Shown here one piece after another: positions 11,867-19,759 of a stretch of 64,000 bases of DNA. Numbering within the stretch: the stretch's first letter is position 1; each line of letters starts with the position of its first letter. The stretch lies in assembly GCF_012489685.1 (NCBI RefSeq), contig NC_080046.1, positions 35,737,176 to 35,801,175 on the forward strand, written 5' to 3'. Position numbers and translations under genes: made by a program. The DNA is from Lotus japonicus. Taxonomy: Eukaryota > Streptophyta > Magnoliopsida > Fabales > Fabaceae. The notes under the pieces were generated by a model. That model did not search any database. It saw only the letters and a list, made by a program, of their open reading frames with translations, and was not told the DNA's origin.

Positions 11867-11871
11867 ACCAG
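11867..11871. repeat. Target site duplication, left copy (ACCAG)
   Basis: ACCAG directly precedes the LTR start TGTTCTTGG and is repeated directly after the other LTR at 18836-18840. The uninterrupted paralogous satellite at 9118-9122 has ACCAG once, followed by TTTCCCCTG, as expected for an empty site. Confidence 0.92.
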
Positions 11872-12153
11872 TGTTCTTGGAATGAACATTGAAGAGAGGT
11901 ATAGTACCTAGAGGTAGAGGATTGTGCTAAGAGAGAATGAGAAGGAGAGAGAGAGTGCTGAATTTCATGCGTCAGTTTCTCCAATGAGCCAAAAAGTCCC
12001 CTACACTTGATAACTACCTCCTATTTATAGAGCTTGGGTACTACCTATTGGGCCAATTGGGCCTCCGAGGTCAAGGCCCATCTGAAGGCCAGGGCCCCGC
12101 CTCAGGGCGGGATACATGCTGGGCGTTGCCCCTCTAGGGGCTCGCCCAGTCCA
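11872..12153 (-). repeat. 3' LTR of TAT-type copy 2
   Basis: 282 bp, from TGTTCTTGG to CCCAGTCCA on the plus strand. It differs from the partner LTR at two positions (GATTGTG/GATTATG near 11925 and GAAGGAG/GAATGAG near 11944). It carries a minus-strand TATAAATA at 12022-12029. Short complementary G/C-rich stretches lie around 12090-12150 (CCCCGCCTCAGGGCGGG, CCCCTCTAGGGG). Confidence 0.95.
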
Positions 12154-12623
12154 CTTGTCCACAAGACACCGAGCTCGAGGTATGAGAGCTAAGTGTGTCT
12201 TTTAAATGCTTTTACATATGTCTTACAGTACACCGGAATCTGCACTGCCAACATGGCTTGAGAAAAGAGAAGTAAACTATATCGCCAACATGGCGTGAGC
12301 AAAAGGAAACTAGCATTTTCAGTTACCCCGTACACTGACTTGACGAGCAACCCGAGCTGGCAAGTGCACAAGTCCACAAGCGGCGAGAACGATTACTTCG
12401 TATTGGCGATAAGTTGGAGCAGGTGTATGATCGTTCGCCGGCGGGAAAGGTGGCAGGCATGGGTCATGTGCTGATCATTCAATCATTGACTGGCGGTAAC
12501 CCCGGCGAGCGACTGAACTTTGTTGTTGGTGTCACCTGTCAGGCGATGGTGTTTGATCTTTATAGTGGCGAGGCTTTTCGCGCTTTCCCTTATTTTAAAA
12601 CCCTTTCAAATCCCTATCTGCCC
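12154..12623. other. Non-coding stretch between 3' LTR and opposite-strand gene promoter
   Basis: This holds the region upstream of the opposite-strand gene and, in element orientation, the 3' untranslated region before the 3' LTR. An open frame from 12414 to 12749 looks coding only because copy 1 reads through here. In copy 2 it is out of frame with the gene and lies upstream of the TATA box, so I do not annotate it. I see no other feature. Confidence 0.6.
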
Positions 12624-12815
12624 CACGTGATGTGTCGGTTACATCAATTTCCCTCTTTCTCCGGAACCGTCACTTCACCTTTCATAACTGTCCCATCGTG
12701 CGCAGTAACTCCCCATTGCACGCGACCCACCTCCCCAAAACCATCATGACTTCCAACCTTCCACACGCGTCCAACACGCGTCACCCTTCCAGCTTCCCCC
12801 CTTCTCCTATAAAAA
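12624..12815 (+). promoter_or_regulatory. Putative promoter of opposite-strand gene, copy 2 (G-box and TATA box)
   Basis: The G-box core CACGTG is at 12624-12629 and the TATA box TATAAAAA at 12808-12815, about 215 bp before the chosen ATG at 13031. The arrangement matches copy 1. Because the gene lies on the strand opposite to the LTR promoter, an own promoter is required for it to be expressed, and this is the best candidate. Confidence 0.55.
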
Positions 12816-13030
12816 CCCTTCTTCCCCACAGTCATCCCTTTCCGAGACCCCTCTTTACTTCCCTAATCGCTTACCAAACTCCCTCTGCCCACTTCCGCTC
12901 CGGAGCCGTCGCTTATCACCCTTTCCGCTACCCACTCTTCACATCCTACTCCGGTGAGTCCCACTGTCCTTATCTTTGCATCATACACATACTCATCTTT
13001 TCCTTTCTTTCACTTCACTGTCTTCTAAAA

Positions 13031-15626
13031 ATGGCTTCAAGCCCTACCTCCCCTAACCACTCCTCTTCTTCCTCCGGAAGCGACCCTGATGCCACCGCCG
13101 CCGGCGGCCTCCGTTTAGAGGTCCCGGAGATCCCACCTTACCGACTAAAAACCTACGCCACTCTGCCCCTTCCAGTCCAAATAGCCCCCACTCACGAGGC
13201 TATAGACCAACCTTCTATTTTCCAGAATAGCGATCTCATCGTGCAGTTCGTGAACTCCCTGGGTGGTTTGTCTAATGACGATGAGTTTAACGACAAACTC
13301 AGGATCTGGATTTGCAGTCCTGGGGACCGCCCCTGGCTTCATAAGCCAGACGGCGACGTAAAGAGATCCCATTTTTTCTTTGCGTATGAATACATGTTTA
13401 GCGAGCTTGGAATCAGGCTTCCTTTCTCGCCCTTTGTCCAAACCGTCCTCCGCGACATCAACGCGGCTCCCTGCCAACTCCACCCTAACGCCTGGGCCTT
13501 CATTCGATGTTTTGAAATCTTAAGCGCCGCTGTCGGCATCGCCCCATCCCCCACCAGTTTCTTCTACCTCTACGACGTCGACCCCAAGTCCATCAAAAAC
13601 AAAGGATGGATTTCCTTGAAGGCCCGAGCCGGCCGGAAGTGCTTGCATCCCCTAAAAAGTAACGCGAAGTCCTCCTTCGCACGGAAGTACTTCCGTGTGG
13701 CGGTTCATCCCGCCTACCCAGAGGCATTCACCCTTAGAGACGGGACCGCCCTTTTTCCTCTTTACTGGACGGAGAAGCCCAATGGGATCACCGATCCTTC
13801 AGAGGAATCTTTGTCCGCCAACGACAAAGCCTTTCTTAATCTCCTTGCCCCACTTCCCATCCTTGACTGCACAACAGTCCTTGAGGGCGCTGACCTCTCA
13901 AGAACTCCCAAATACTTAGGTTGCCCATAGCTCACTTTTATTATTGACATTTCCTTTCTCGTCTCCTATGTTGTCACTGATCGTATTTTTTATTGTTACA
14001 GAAGATATGAATTTCACGAACGCCGAGCTCCTGAAGGCCCGCGAGAGGAGAATGGCTCGCTTTTCCCCAAAATTCAACACTGAGGGCGACGTGAAAAAAC
14101 GGGGCGGTGCTGAGAACCAAGCCGAGAGCACCAAAGCTCCCAAGAGGAGAAGATTGGTCAAAGCCTCCTCCGGCGCCGGCACATCCAACCCTGGCGCTCA
14201 GCCCACCACTGCTGCTGCGCCTAAAGGCAAAAATGTCACTGAAGCCTCCGTCGTCGCGGCTATCGAGCCAACCACCGTACCAGCTTCTACTCCTGCCACC
14301 GCCGGTGCGACCGCTGCTGTTGCCGCTGAGTCCTCTGCTGGCGCCACAGCCGCCTCCGTCGGTGCCACAACCACCAACATTTCTCAATCCTCAGCTGCCG
14401 AGAAACTCGCCGGCGTCAACGCCACAAAAGCTGCTGCGTCTTCCGACACTCCTGTTGGAGAGAAGGAAAAAGAAAATGAAACCCCGAAGTCTCCCTCTCG
14501 CCAAGATGCGCCTCCTAGCCCGCCCTCAACACATGATGCGGGCTCCATGCCTTCCCCGCCTCATCAAGGGGAAAAATCCTGTCCCGGCGCTGCCACTACC
14601 TCTGAAGCGGCTCAAATTGAACAAGCCCCTGCTCCCGAGATCGGTTCTTCAAGCTATTATAATATGCTCCCCAACGCCATTGAACCCTCAGAATTCTTAC
14701 TTGCTGGTCTTAACCGTGACGCCATAGAAAAAGAAGTTTTGAGTCGGGGCCTTAATGACACCAAGGAGGAGACTCTAGCTTGCCTCCTACGCGCTGGGTG
14801 CATCTTTGCCCACGCGTTTGAGAAGTTCAATGCCGCCACCGTTGAAGCTGAGCGGTTGAAGGCCGAAAGTGCTAAGCATCAAGAAGCTGCCGCTGCTTGG
14901 GAAAAGCGTTTCGACAAACTGGCGATGCAGGCAGGAAAAGACAAAGTCTATGCCGACAAGATGATTGGCACGGCGGGGATTAAAATCGGCGAGCTGGAGG
15001 ATCAGCTGGCGCTGATGAAGGAAGAAGCAGATGAGCTTGATGCAAGCCTTCAAGCTTGCAAAAAGGAAAAAGAGCAAGCTGAGAAGGACTTGATCGCCCG
15101 AGGCGAGGCGCTGATTGCTAAGGAGTCAGAGCTTGCCATACTGCGCGCTGAGCTGGAGTTAGTGAAGAAGGCGTTGGCGGAGCAAGAGAAAAAGTCTGCG
15201 GAGTCCTTGGCCTTGGCGAAGTCTGACATGGAGGCGGTGATGCAGGCTATGTCCGAGGAGATCAAGAAAGCGACCGAAACTCATGCCGAGGCCCTCGCCA
15301 CGAAAGATGCTGAGATTGCTTCCCAACTGGCAAAGATCAAAAGACTAGAGGACGAGCTGGCGATGGAAAAGGCCAAAGCCACTGAGGCGAGGGAACAAGC
15401 CGCTGACATCGCTCTTGACAACCGCGAGCGCGGTTTCTACCTCGCCAAAGATCAAGCCCAACATTTGTACCCGAACTTTGACTTTAGCGCCATGGGAGTA
15501 ATGAAAGAGATAACCGCCGCAGGACTGGTTGGTCCCGACGATCCTCCCCTGATTGACCAACACCTCTGGACAGCGACTGAAGAAGAAGAGGAAGAAGAAG
15601 AACAGGAGAAAGAAAACAATGAATAA
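13031..15626 (+). CDS. Opposite-strand gene of TAT element: Transposase_28-like plus coiled-coil protein, one predicted intron
   Basis: Exon 1 13031-13919 and exon 2 14002-15626 join in frame (889 + 1,625 nt) to encode about 837 residues. The start ATGGCTTCAAGC is the first ATG after the TATA box. Residues 1-30 are Ser/Pro-rich. About 110-180 resembles the Transposase_28 family (described as putative gypsy type transposon), with GIRLPFSPFVQTVLRDI and QLHPNAWAFIRCFEIL. About 300-530 is basic, then low-complexity Ala/Thr/Pro. About 575-770 is a long, charged Ala/Lys/Glu-rich coiled coil, followed by a conserved-looking stretch (FYLAKDQAQHLYPNFDFSAM) and an acidic tail. It lies between the integrase and 3' LTR and is convergent with pol, as known for extra ORFs of TAT elements. 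No catalytic motif is seen. A structural, Gag-like or DNA-binding role is speculation. It could also regulate pol by antisense transcription. The function is unknown. Confidence 0.75.
13920..14001 (+). other. Predicted intron in opposite-strand gene, copy 2
   Basis: 82 nt, from GTTGCCCATAG to TTTATTGTTACAG, T-rich before the acceptor. It contains the in-frame TAG that ends the exon 1 frame (13928-13930). Joining 13919 to 14002 keeps the reading frame (phase 1) and gives a total divisible by three. A second copy of the gene has the same borders. It is short but within the range of plant introns. Confidence 0.68.
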
Positions 15627-16567
15627 TGTAATTTTAACATTACTTTAGCTTTTACTGTCACCTTGTAGTGCACTTTTCCGCCATTCGTCTATGTTTAAGC
15701 AACCCTTCGCCATAGCTTTTTATATCGCCGTTGGATATTTTGTAAATCATGTTGGAATGCTTCCGCCGTAAACTTTTTAGTCGCCGCCTTCTTATGGCTT
15801 AAAAAATTTAAGAATAAGTTTCATAGTTTCACCCCTCAACACGCCAGAGTAGTAAAATATTCAACATCCTGAGTGACCAAGCACTCGCCTTCCACCTTAT
15901 TCATTCACCGACCTTATATCTTGCGCTATTTTTCACGCGTCATATGATTGAATTACGCCTAACGATTTCGTGCCTTAATTTTAACTAGGACTTGTTGCTT
16001 GGTATTCCACCACCAAGACTTTAGACGTTTTCCCCAATAGGAAGAAACGGCCTCCATTCTTGAGGACTTCGCCCGGGGCTTTGCCCGCTCGGGGCTTACA
16101 ATGCTTGGATCCCAATGGCCATTTGGGGGTCCCAAGACTTTTGCCTAGCTAACGGCGCTCGTCGTATTCTGGCGAGACTTACCCAGCACATCGTTTACGG
16201 GACCGGCGATCACGTCAGACTTTCCGGAGGGTGATTCCCAGGCGTCAAAGGCCATTTGTGGAATCGCCACAACCTTCAGGGTTCCAGCAAGCCCCTTTGG
16301 GGATCAAGCTTGTCCCACTTAGTGATCGCCGTAATTCTTTATGTCGATCGGCAATTCCGATCGTCAGGGAATCCCTGGAATTTTTGGACACGAATTTCGT
16401 GAATTTTCGTTTTATTTTATTGATGGAGCGCCTCATTAAAAAACTCCTTTCGGAGAAAAAGAGCACGCCTTGTTATTGCAATACATTGGAGAATTTGAAA
16501 ACACTTCGGAAAATCTTAAAGATATCTGGCTCCGGCGATTCCGCCTTGTTCACTTTCTCGCCTGCGA
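15627..16567. other. Spacer between convergent opposite-strand gene and integrase
   Basis: About 0.94 kb between two convergent reading frames, so it should hold both 3' ends. Several short open frames exist (for example 16231-16602 on plus), but they show no recognisable motif and partly overlap the antisense of the integrase C-terminus. The stretch 16050-16330 has GC-rich short repeats. I see no gene. Confidence 0.6.
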
Positions 16568-18220
16568 TCAACTATAAAAGTAGCGCAAGCTCAAACCATT
16601 GAACGATCGAGGTAACCGCCTTCCATCAAGCTCTTCTAAGTGATAGGCCCCATTACCAAGAACTTTAATAATGCGGTAGGGCCCTTCCCAGTTGGGAGTA
16701 AGCTTGTTCCCCGGGGCTCCCGATCGCCACTTGAGGACCAGGTCGCCGACCTGCATATCTCGGACGCGAACCCTGCTGTTGAACTTTGCCGCCACGCGCT
16801 GCTTCATCGCTGTTTCCCGAATGTGCGCCTCGTCGCGCGTTTCCGACAAAAGGTCCAGCTCCATCGCCATGTTGGCCTGATTTTCCCCTTCAAAACCTGG
16901 TTGAGTCCGCCATGTAAAGTTGTCAATCTCCACCGGCAACATGGCATCTACCCCATAGGTCATTCTAAAGGGGGTTTCCCTTGTAGTAGATTGCTCGGTG
17001 GTGTTGTACGACCACAGCACCGCCGGAAGTTCATCCAACCAAGCTCCCTTAGCCTCCGCAAGCCGTCGTCTTAGTCCTCGCAGGATTACCCTGTTTGCAG
17101 ATTCCACCTGCCCGTTCGTCTGCGGATGCTCAACAGAGGCGAACCTCATCTGTATGCCCATTTCCCTGTAGAACTCCCTTGTTTGGCTGCTTGAAAACTG
17201 GGTCCCGTTGTCAGATACGATCGCCCTTGGGATCCCGAACCTGCAAACAATACGCTTCCAGTAGAAATTGACTATCTTTGCAGAAGTAATCTTGGCCAGG
17301 GGTTCAGCCTCAATCCACTTAGTGAAGTAGTCCACCGCCACTAATATAAACTTTATTTGTGCCCTGGCGGTCGGAAAAGGTCCGACTAAGTCCACACCCC
17401 ACATGGCAAAAGGCCACGGGGCGCTTATCGTTACCAACTCTTTTGGCGGTGCCTTAGACAAATCCGCGAACACTTGACATTTCTTGCACTGCTTCACGAA
17501 GTCCATACAATCTTTCCTGAGGGTGGGCCAGTAAAAACCCGCCCTCAACACCTTGCAAGCCAAAGACCTTCCCCCGATGTGGCTCGCGCACACTCCTTCA
17601 TGTACCTCAGACATTATCGCTTCGTACTTCTCTGGCGGTACGCATTTCAACAATGGCGTTGAGAAACCACGGCGATACAAGTGTCCGTCAATGAGAGTAT
17701 AGTGACTCGCCTCCCGCCGTTGTTCCTTCGAGCATTGCTCCACTTCTGCCGGGTCCCCCGCCAAGATAGATATTATGGGACCCATCCATGTTCCCCCTCT
17801 GTTCACGCAGGCCATGAGCTCGCCTTCGATGCTTGGGTACGCCAGCGTTTCCTGAATCACACTTTTGTTATTGCCGGGCTTCCGCGTGCTCGCCAATTTG
17901 GCCAGCGCGTCCGCCCGCTGATTTTCTGCCCGAGGAACGTACTCCACCACGACCTCTTGAAAAAGTGTCATCAAATACCGTACCCGCTCAAGGTACTTGA
18001 TCAGATTAGGATCTTTGACCTGGAAAGTTCCCTTCACTTGATTCTCCACCAATTGTGAGTCCGTTCTTATCAACAAACTCCCGATCTTCACTTCCCGCGC
18101 CAACTTCAATCCGGCGATGAGAGCTTCATATTCTGCTTGGTTGTTCGTTGCTTTGAACTCGAATTTCAGGGATTGCTCCAACACTAGTTCCCCCGGCCCT
18201 TCTAACGTTACTCCCGCGCC
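16568..18220 (-). CDS. Pol fragment of TAT element: truncated RNase H and full integrase
   Basis: The open frame begins at 18256, but its first 12 codons come from a misplaced piece of the opposite-strand gene. Genuine pol sequence starts at about 18220, inside an RNase H of the type found in TAT elements. Numbering from 18256: NNQAEYEALIAG with acidic E43, D66 (RTDSQ) and D116 (ADALA) are present, but the first strand with its Asp is lost. The integrase is complete: HHCC zinc motif at H219, H226, C257 and C260; catalytic D289 (WGVDLVGPF), D349 (IVSDNGTQF) and E385 (HPQTNGQVES), spacing DD35E; and a C-terminal GPY/F-like module (NWEGPYRIIKVL). There is no chromodomain, and the protein ends soon after the module. 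Gag, protease and reverse transcriptase are missing upstream, so no complete polyprotein can be made. The integrase frame itself has no stop, consistent with youth. Confidence 0.9.
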   Translation of the reverse strand, partial: GAGVTLEGPGELVLEQSLKFEFKATNNQAEYEALIAGLKLAREVKIGSLLIRTDSQLVENQVKGTFQVKDPNLIKYLERVRYLMTLFQEVVVEYVPRAENQRADALAKLASTRKPGNNKSVIQETLAYPSIEGELMACVNRGGTWMGPIISILAGDPAEVEQCSKEQRREASHYTLIDGHLYRRGFSTPLLKCVPPEKYEAIMSEVHEGVCASHIGGRSLACKVLRAGFYWPTLRKDCMDFVKQCKKCQVFADLSKAPPKELVTISAPWPFAMWGVDLVGPFPTARAQIKFILVAVDYFTKWIEAEPLAKITSAKIVNFYWKRIVCRFGIPRAIVSDNGTQFSSSQTREFYREMGIQMRFASVEHPQTNGQVESANRVILRGLRRRLAEAKGAWLDELPAVLWSYNTTEQSTTRETPFRMTYGVDAMLPVEIDNFTWRTQPGFEGENQANMAMELDLLSETRDEAHIRETAMKQRVAAKFNSRVRVRDMQVGDLVLKWRSGAPGNKLTPNWEGPYRIIKVLGNGAYHLEELDGRRLPRSFNGLSLRYFYS

Positions 18221-18521
18221 GCTGCCACTACCTCTGAAGCGGCTCAAATTGAACAAGCCCCTGCTCCCGAGGTCGGTTCTTCAAGCTATTATAATATGCT
18301 CCCCAACGCCATTGAACCCTCATAATTCTTACTTGCTGGTCTTAACCGTGACGCCATAGAAAAAGAAGTTTTGAGTCGGGGCCTTAATGACACCAAGGAG
18401 GAGACTCTTGCTTGCCTCCTACGCGCTGGGTGCATCTTTGCCCACGCGTTTGAGAAGTTCAATGCCGCCACCGTTGAAGCTGAGCGGTTGAAGGCCGAAA
18501 GTGCTAAGCATCAAGAAGCTG
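18221..18521 (+). pseudogene. Displaced 301-bp fragment of the opposite-strand gene next to the primer binding site
   Basis: Positions 18221-18521 match 14589-14889 in the same orientation with about three substitutions (near 18272, 18332 and 18408). The fragment covers the end of the Ala/Pro-rich region and the start of the coiled coil. One substitution creates a TAA at about 18331 in the gene frame. It occupies the place where the untranslated leader and gag should follow the primer binding site, and its other edge cuts into RNase H. This is best explained by template switching during reverse transcription, or by an internal rearrangement that removed gag-PR-RT. Confidence 0.88.
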
Positions 18522-18533
18522 TCGTGGGTTCGA

Positions 18534-18551
18534 TCCCCACAGACGGCGCCA
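18534..18551 (-). other. Primer binding site of TAT-type copy 2
   Basis: On the minus strand, two bases after the LTR, the sequence reads TGGCGCCGTCTGTGGGGA, starting with the TGG expected to pair with a tRNA 3' CCA. The similarity to a tRNA continues to about 18524, giving a complete T-arm on the plus strand: GTGGG, TTCGATC, CCCAC. TGGCGCC is typical of TAT/Athila-type elements and resembles tRNA-Asp. The exact tRNA cannot be assigned by eye. This fixes the element on the minus strand. Confidence 0.85.
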
Positions 18552-18553
18552 AA

Positions 18554-18835
18554 TGTTCTTGGAATGAACATTGAAGAGAGGTATAGTACCTAGAGGTAGA
18601 GGATTATGCTAAGAGAGAATGAGAATGAGAGAGAGAGTGCTGAATTTCATGCGTCAGTTTCTCCAATGAGCCAAAAAGTCCCCTACACTTGATAACTACC
18701 TCCTATTTATAGAGCTTGGGTACTACCTATTGGGCCAATTGGGCCTCCGAGGTCAAGGCCCATCTGAAGGCCAGGGCCCCGCCTCAGGGCGGGATACATG
18801 CTGGGCGTTGCCCCTCTAGGGGCTCGCCCAGTCCA
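18554..18835 (-). repeat. 5' LTR of TAT-type copy 2
   Basis: 282 bp, TGTTCTTGG to GCCCAGTCCA on the plus strand, two differences from 11872-12153. It is followed by the right ACCAG target duplication and then satellite continuing TTTCCCCTG. Confidence 0.95.
18704..18711 (-). promoter_or_regulatory. TATA box of the 5' LTR
   Basis: TATAAATA on the minus strand in the context CTCTATAAATAGGAGG, about 125 bp from the upstream LTR end. It is the likely promoter of the sense retrotransposon transcript, with a start predicted about 30 bp further (near 18675). Confidence 0.65.
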
Positions 18836-18840
18836 ACCAG
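18836..18840. repeat. Target site duplication, right copy (ACCAG)
   Basis: A direct repeat of the five bases before the left LTR. After removing the element and one ACCAG, the satellite reads through as TTTTTACCAGTTTCCCCTG, as in the intact monomer at 9118. Confidence 0.92.
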
Positions 18841-19759
18841 TTTCCCCTGTTTAATTCGGCTGGCATGTGAATAAAGTCGCTTCTTCTCTCCCAAAACTAT
18901 ATAAAATATGCTCAATTCTGGGTTCCGGGGCAAAAGTTATGGCTGTTTGAAGTTTGCAGCCGAGTTAACCTTCAAAATTAAACCTGTAGGTTCCGTTTTC
19001 TATTTTTACCAGTTTCCCCCGTTTAATTCGGCTGGCACTTGAATAAAGTCGCTTCTTCTACCCCAAAAGCATATAAAATATACTCAATTCTGGGTTACGG
19101 GGAAAAAGTTAGGGCTGTTTGAAAGTTGCAGCCGAGTTAACCTTCAAAATTCAACCTGTAGGTTCCGATTTATATTTTTACCTGTTTCCCCCGTTTAATT
19201 CGGCTTGCAGGTGAATAAAGTCGCTTCTTCTCACCCAAAACTATATAAAATATGCTCAATTCTGGGTTCCGGGGCAAAAGTTATGGCTGTTTAAAGTTTA
19301 CAGCCGAATTAACCTTCAAAATTCAACCTGTAGGTTCCGTTTTCTATTTTTACCGGTTTCCCCCGTTTAATTCGGCTGGCAGTTGAATAAACTAGCTTTC
19401 TTCTCTCCCAAAACCATATAAAATATGCTCAATTCTGGGTTCCGGGGCAAATGTTACGGCTGTTTGAAGTTTGCAGCCGAATTAACCTTCAAAATTCAAC
19501 CTGTAGGTTCCGTTTTCTATTTTTAACGGTTTCCCCCGTTTAATTCGGCTGGGACTTGAATAAAGTAGCTTCTTCTACCCCAAAAGCATATAAAATATGC
19601 TCAATTCTGGGTTCCGGGGCAAAAGTTATGGCTGTTTGAAAGTTGCAGCCGAGTTAACCTTCAAAATTCAACCTGTAGGTTCCGATTTCTATTTTTACCG
19701 GTTTCCCCCGTTTAATTCGGCTTACAGGTGAATAAAGTCGCTTCTTCTCTCCCAAAACC

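Larger units (their letters stand above)
5709..11871. repeat. 172-bp satellite array, block 2
   Basis: About 36 monomers of the same satellite, with no credible gene. Internal structure visible by eye: a 5-monomer (860 bp) tandem duplication at about 6597-7456 and 7457-8316; a segment 5709-6305 that returns at about 11040-11636 (offset about 5.33 kb, 31 monomers) and shares rare variants such as CCTGCAGG, GTTTAAAGTTTACAG and AACAAGCTTC; and a segment 8890-10015 that returns around the TAT insertion at 11642-11871 plus 18841-19735. The block ends inside a monomer at ACCAG, the target site of the next element. Confidence 0.96.
11872..18835 (-). mobile_element. Complete but non-autonomous TAT-type Ty3/Gypsy LTR retrotransposon (copy 2)
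   Basis: The insertion is 6,964 bp with two 282-bp LTRs that differ at two positions and a perfect 5-bp ACCAG target duplication, so it is recent. In element (minus-strand) order it reads: 5' LTR 18835-18554; primer binding site next to it; a 301-bp antisense fragment of the opposite-strand gene (18521-18221); truncated RNase H and full integrase (18220-16568); a spacer; the opposite-strand gene (coded on plus, 13031-15626); 3' LTR 12153-11872. Gag, protease and reverse transcriptase are absent. The RNase H type, integrase without chromodomain, primer site beginning TGGCGCC and an extra reverse-orientation ORF between pol and the 3' LTR all fit the TAT lineage. Mobility would need proteins from an intact relative. 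The sequence before the 3' LTR (minus strand ...GTGGACAAG) is a poor polypurine tract. Confidence 0.95.

Noticed and set aside
14107..14727. 206-residue ORF in another frame of exon 2
   Set aside because: It is a shadow of the GC-rich Ala/Pro coding region, with Leu/Pro-rich composition typical of a shifted frame.
17474..18058. Plus-strand ORFs over the integrase/RNase H region
   Set aside because: They are antisense shadows of the minus-strand pol frame.
18521..18551. Partial tRNA gene
   Set aside because: Only the T-arm and acceptor 3' side are present, directly beside an LTR end. It is the retrotransposon primer binding site.
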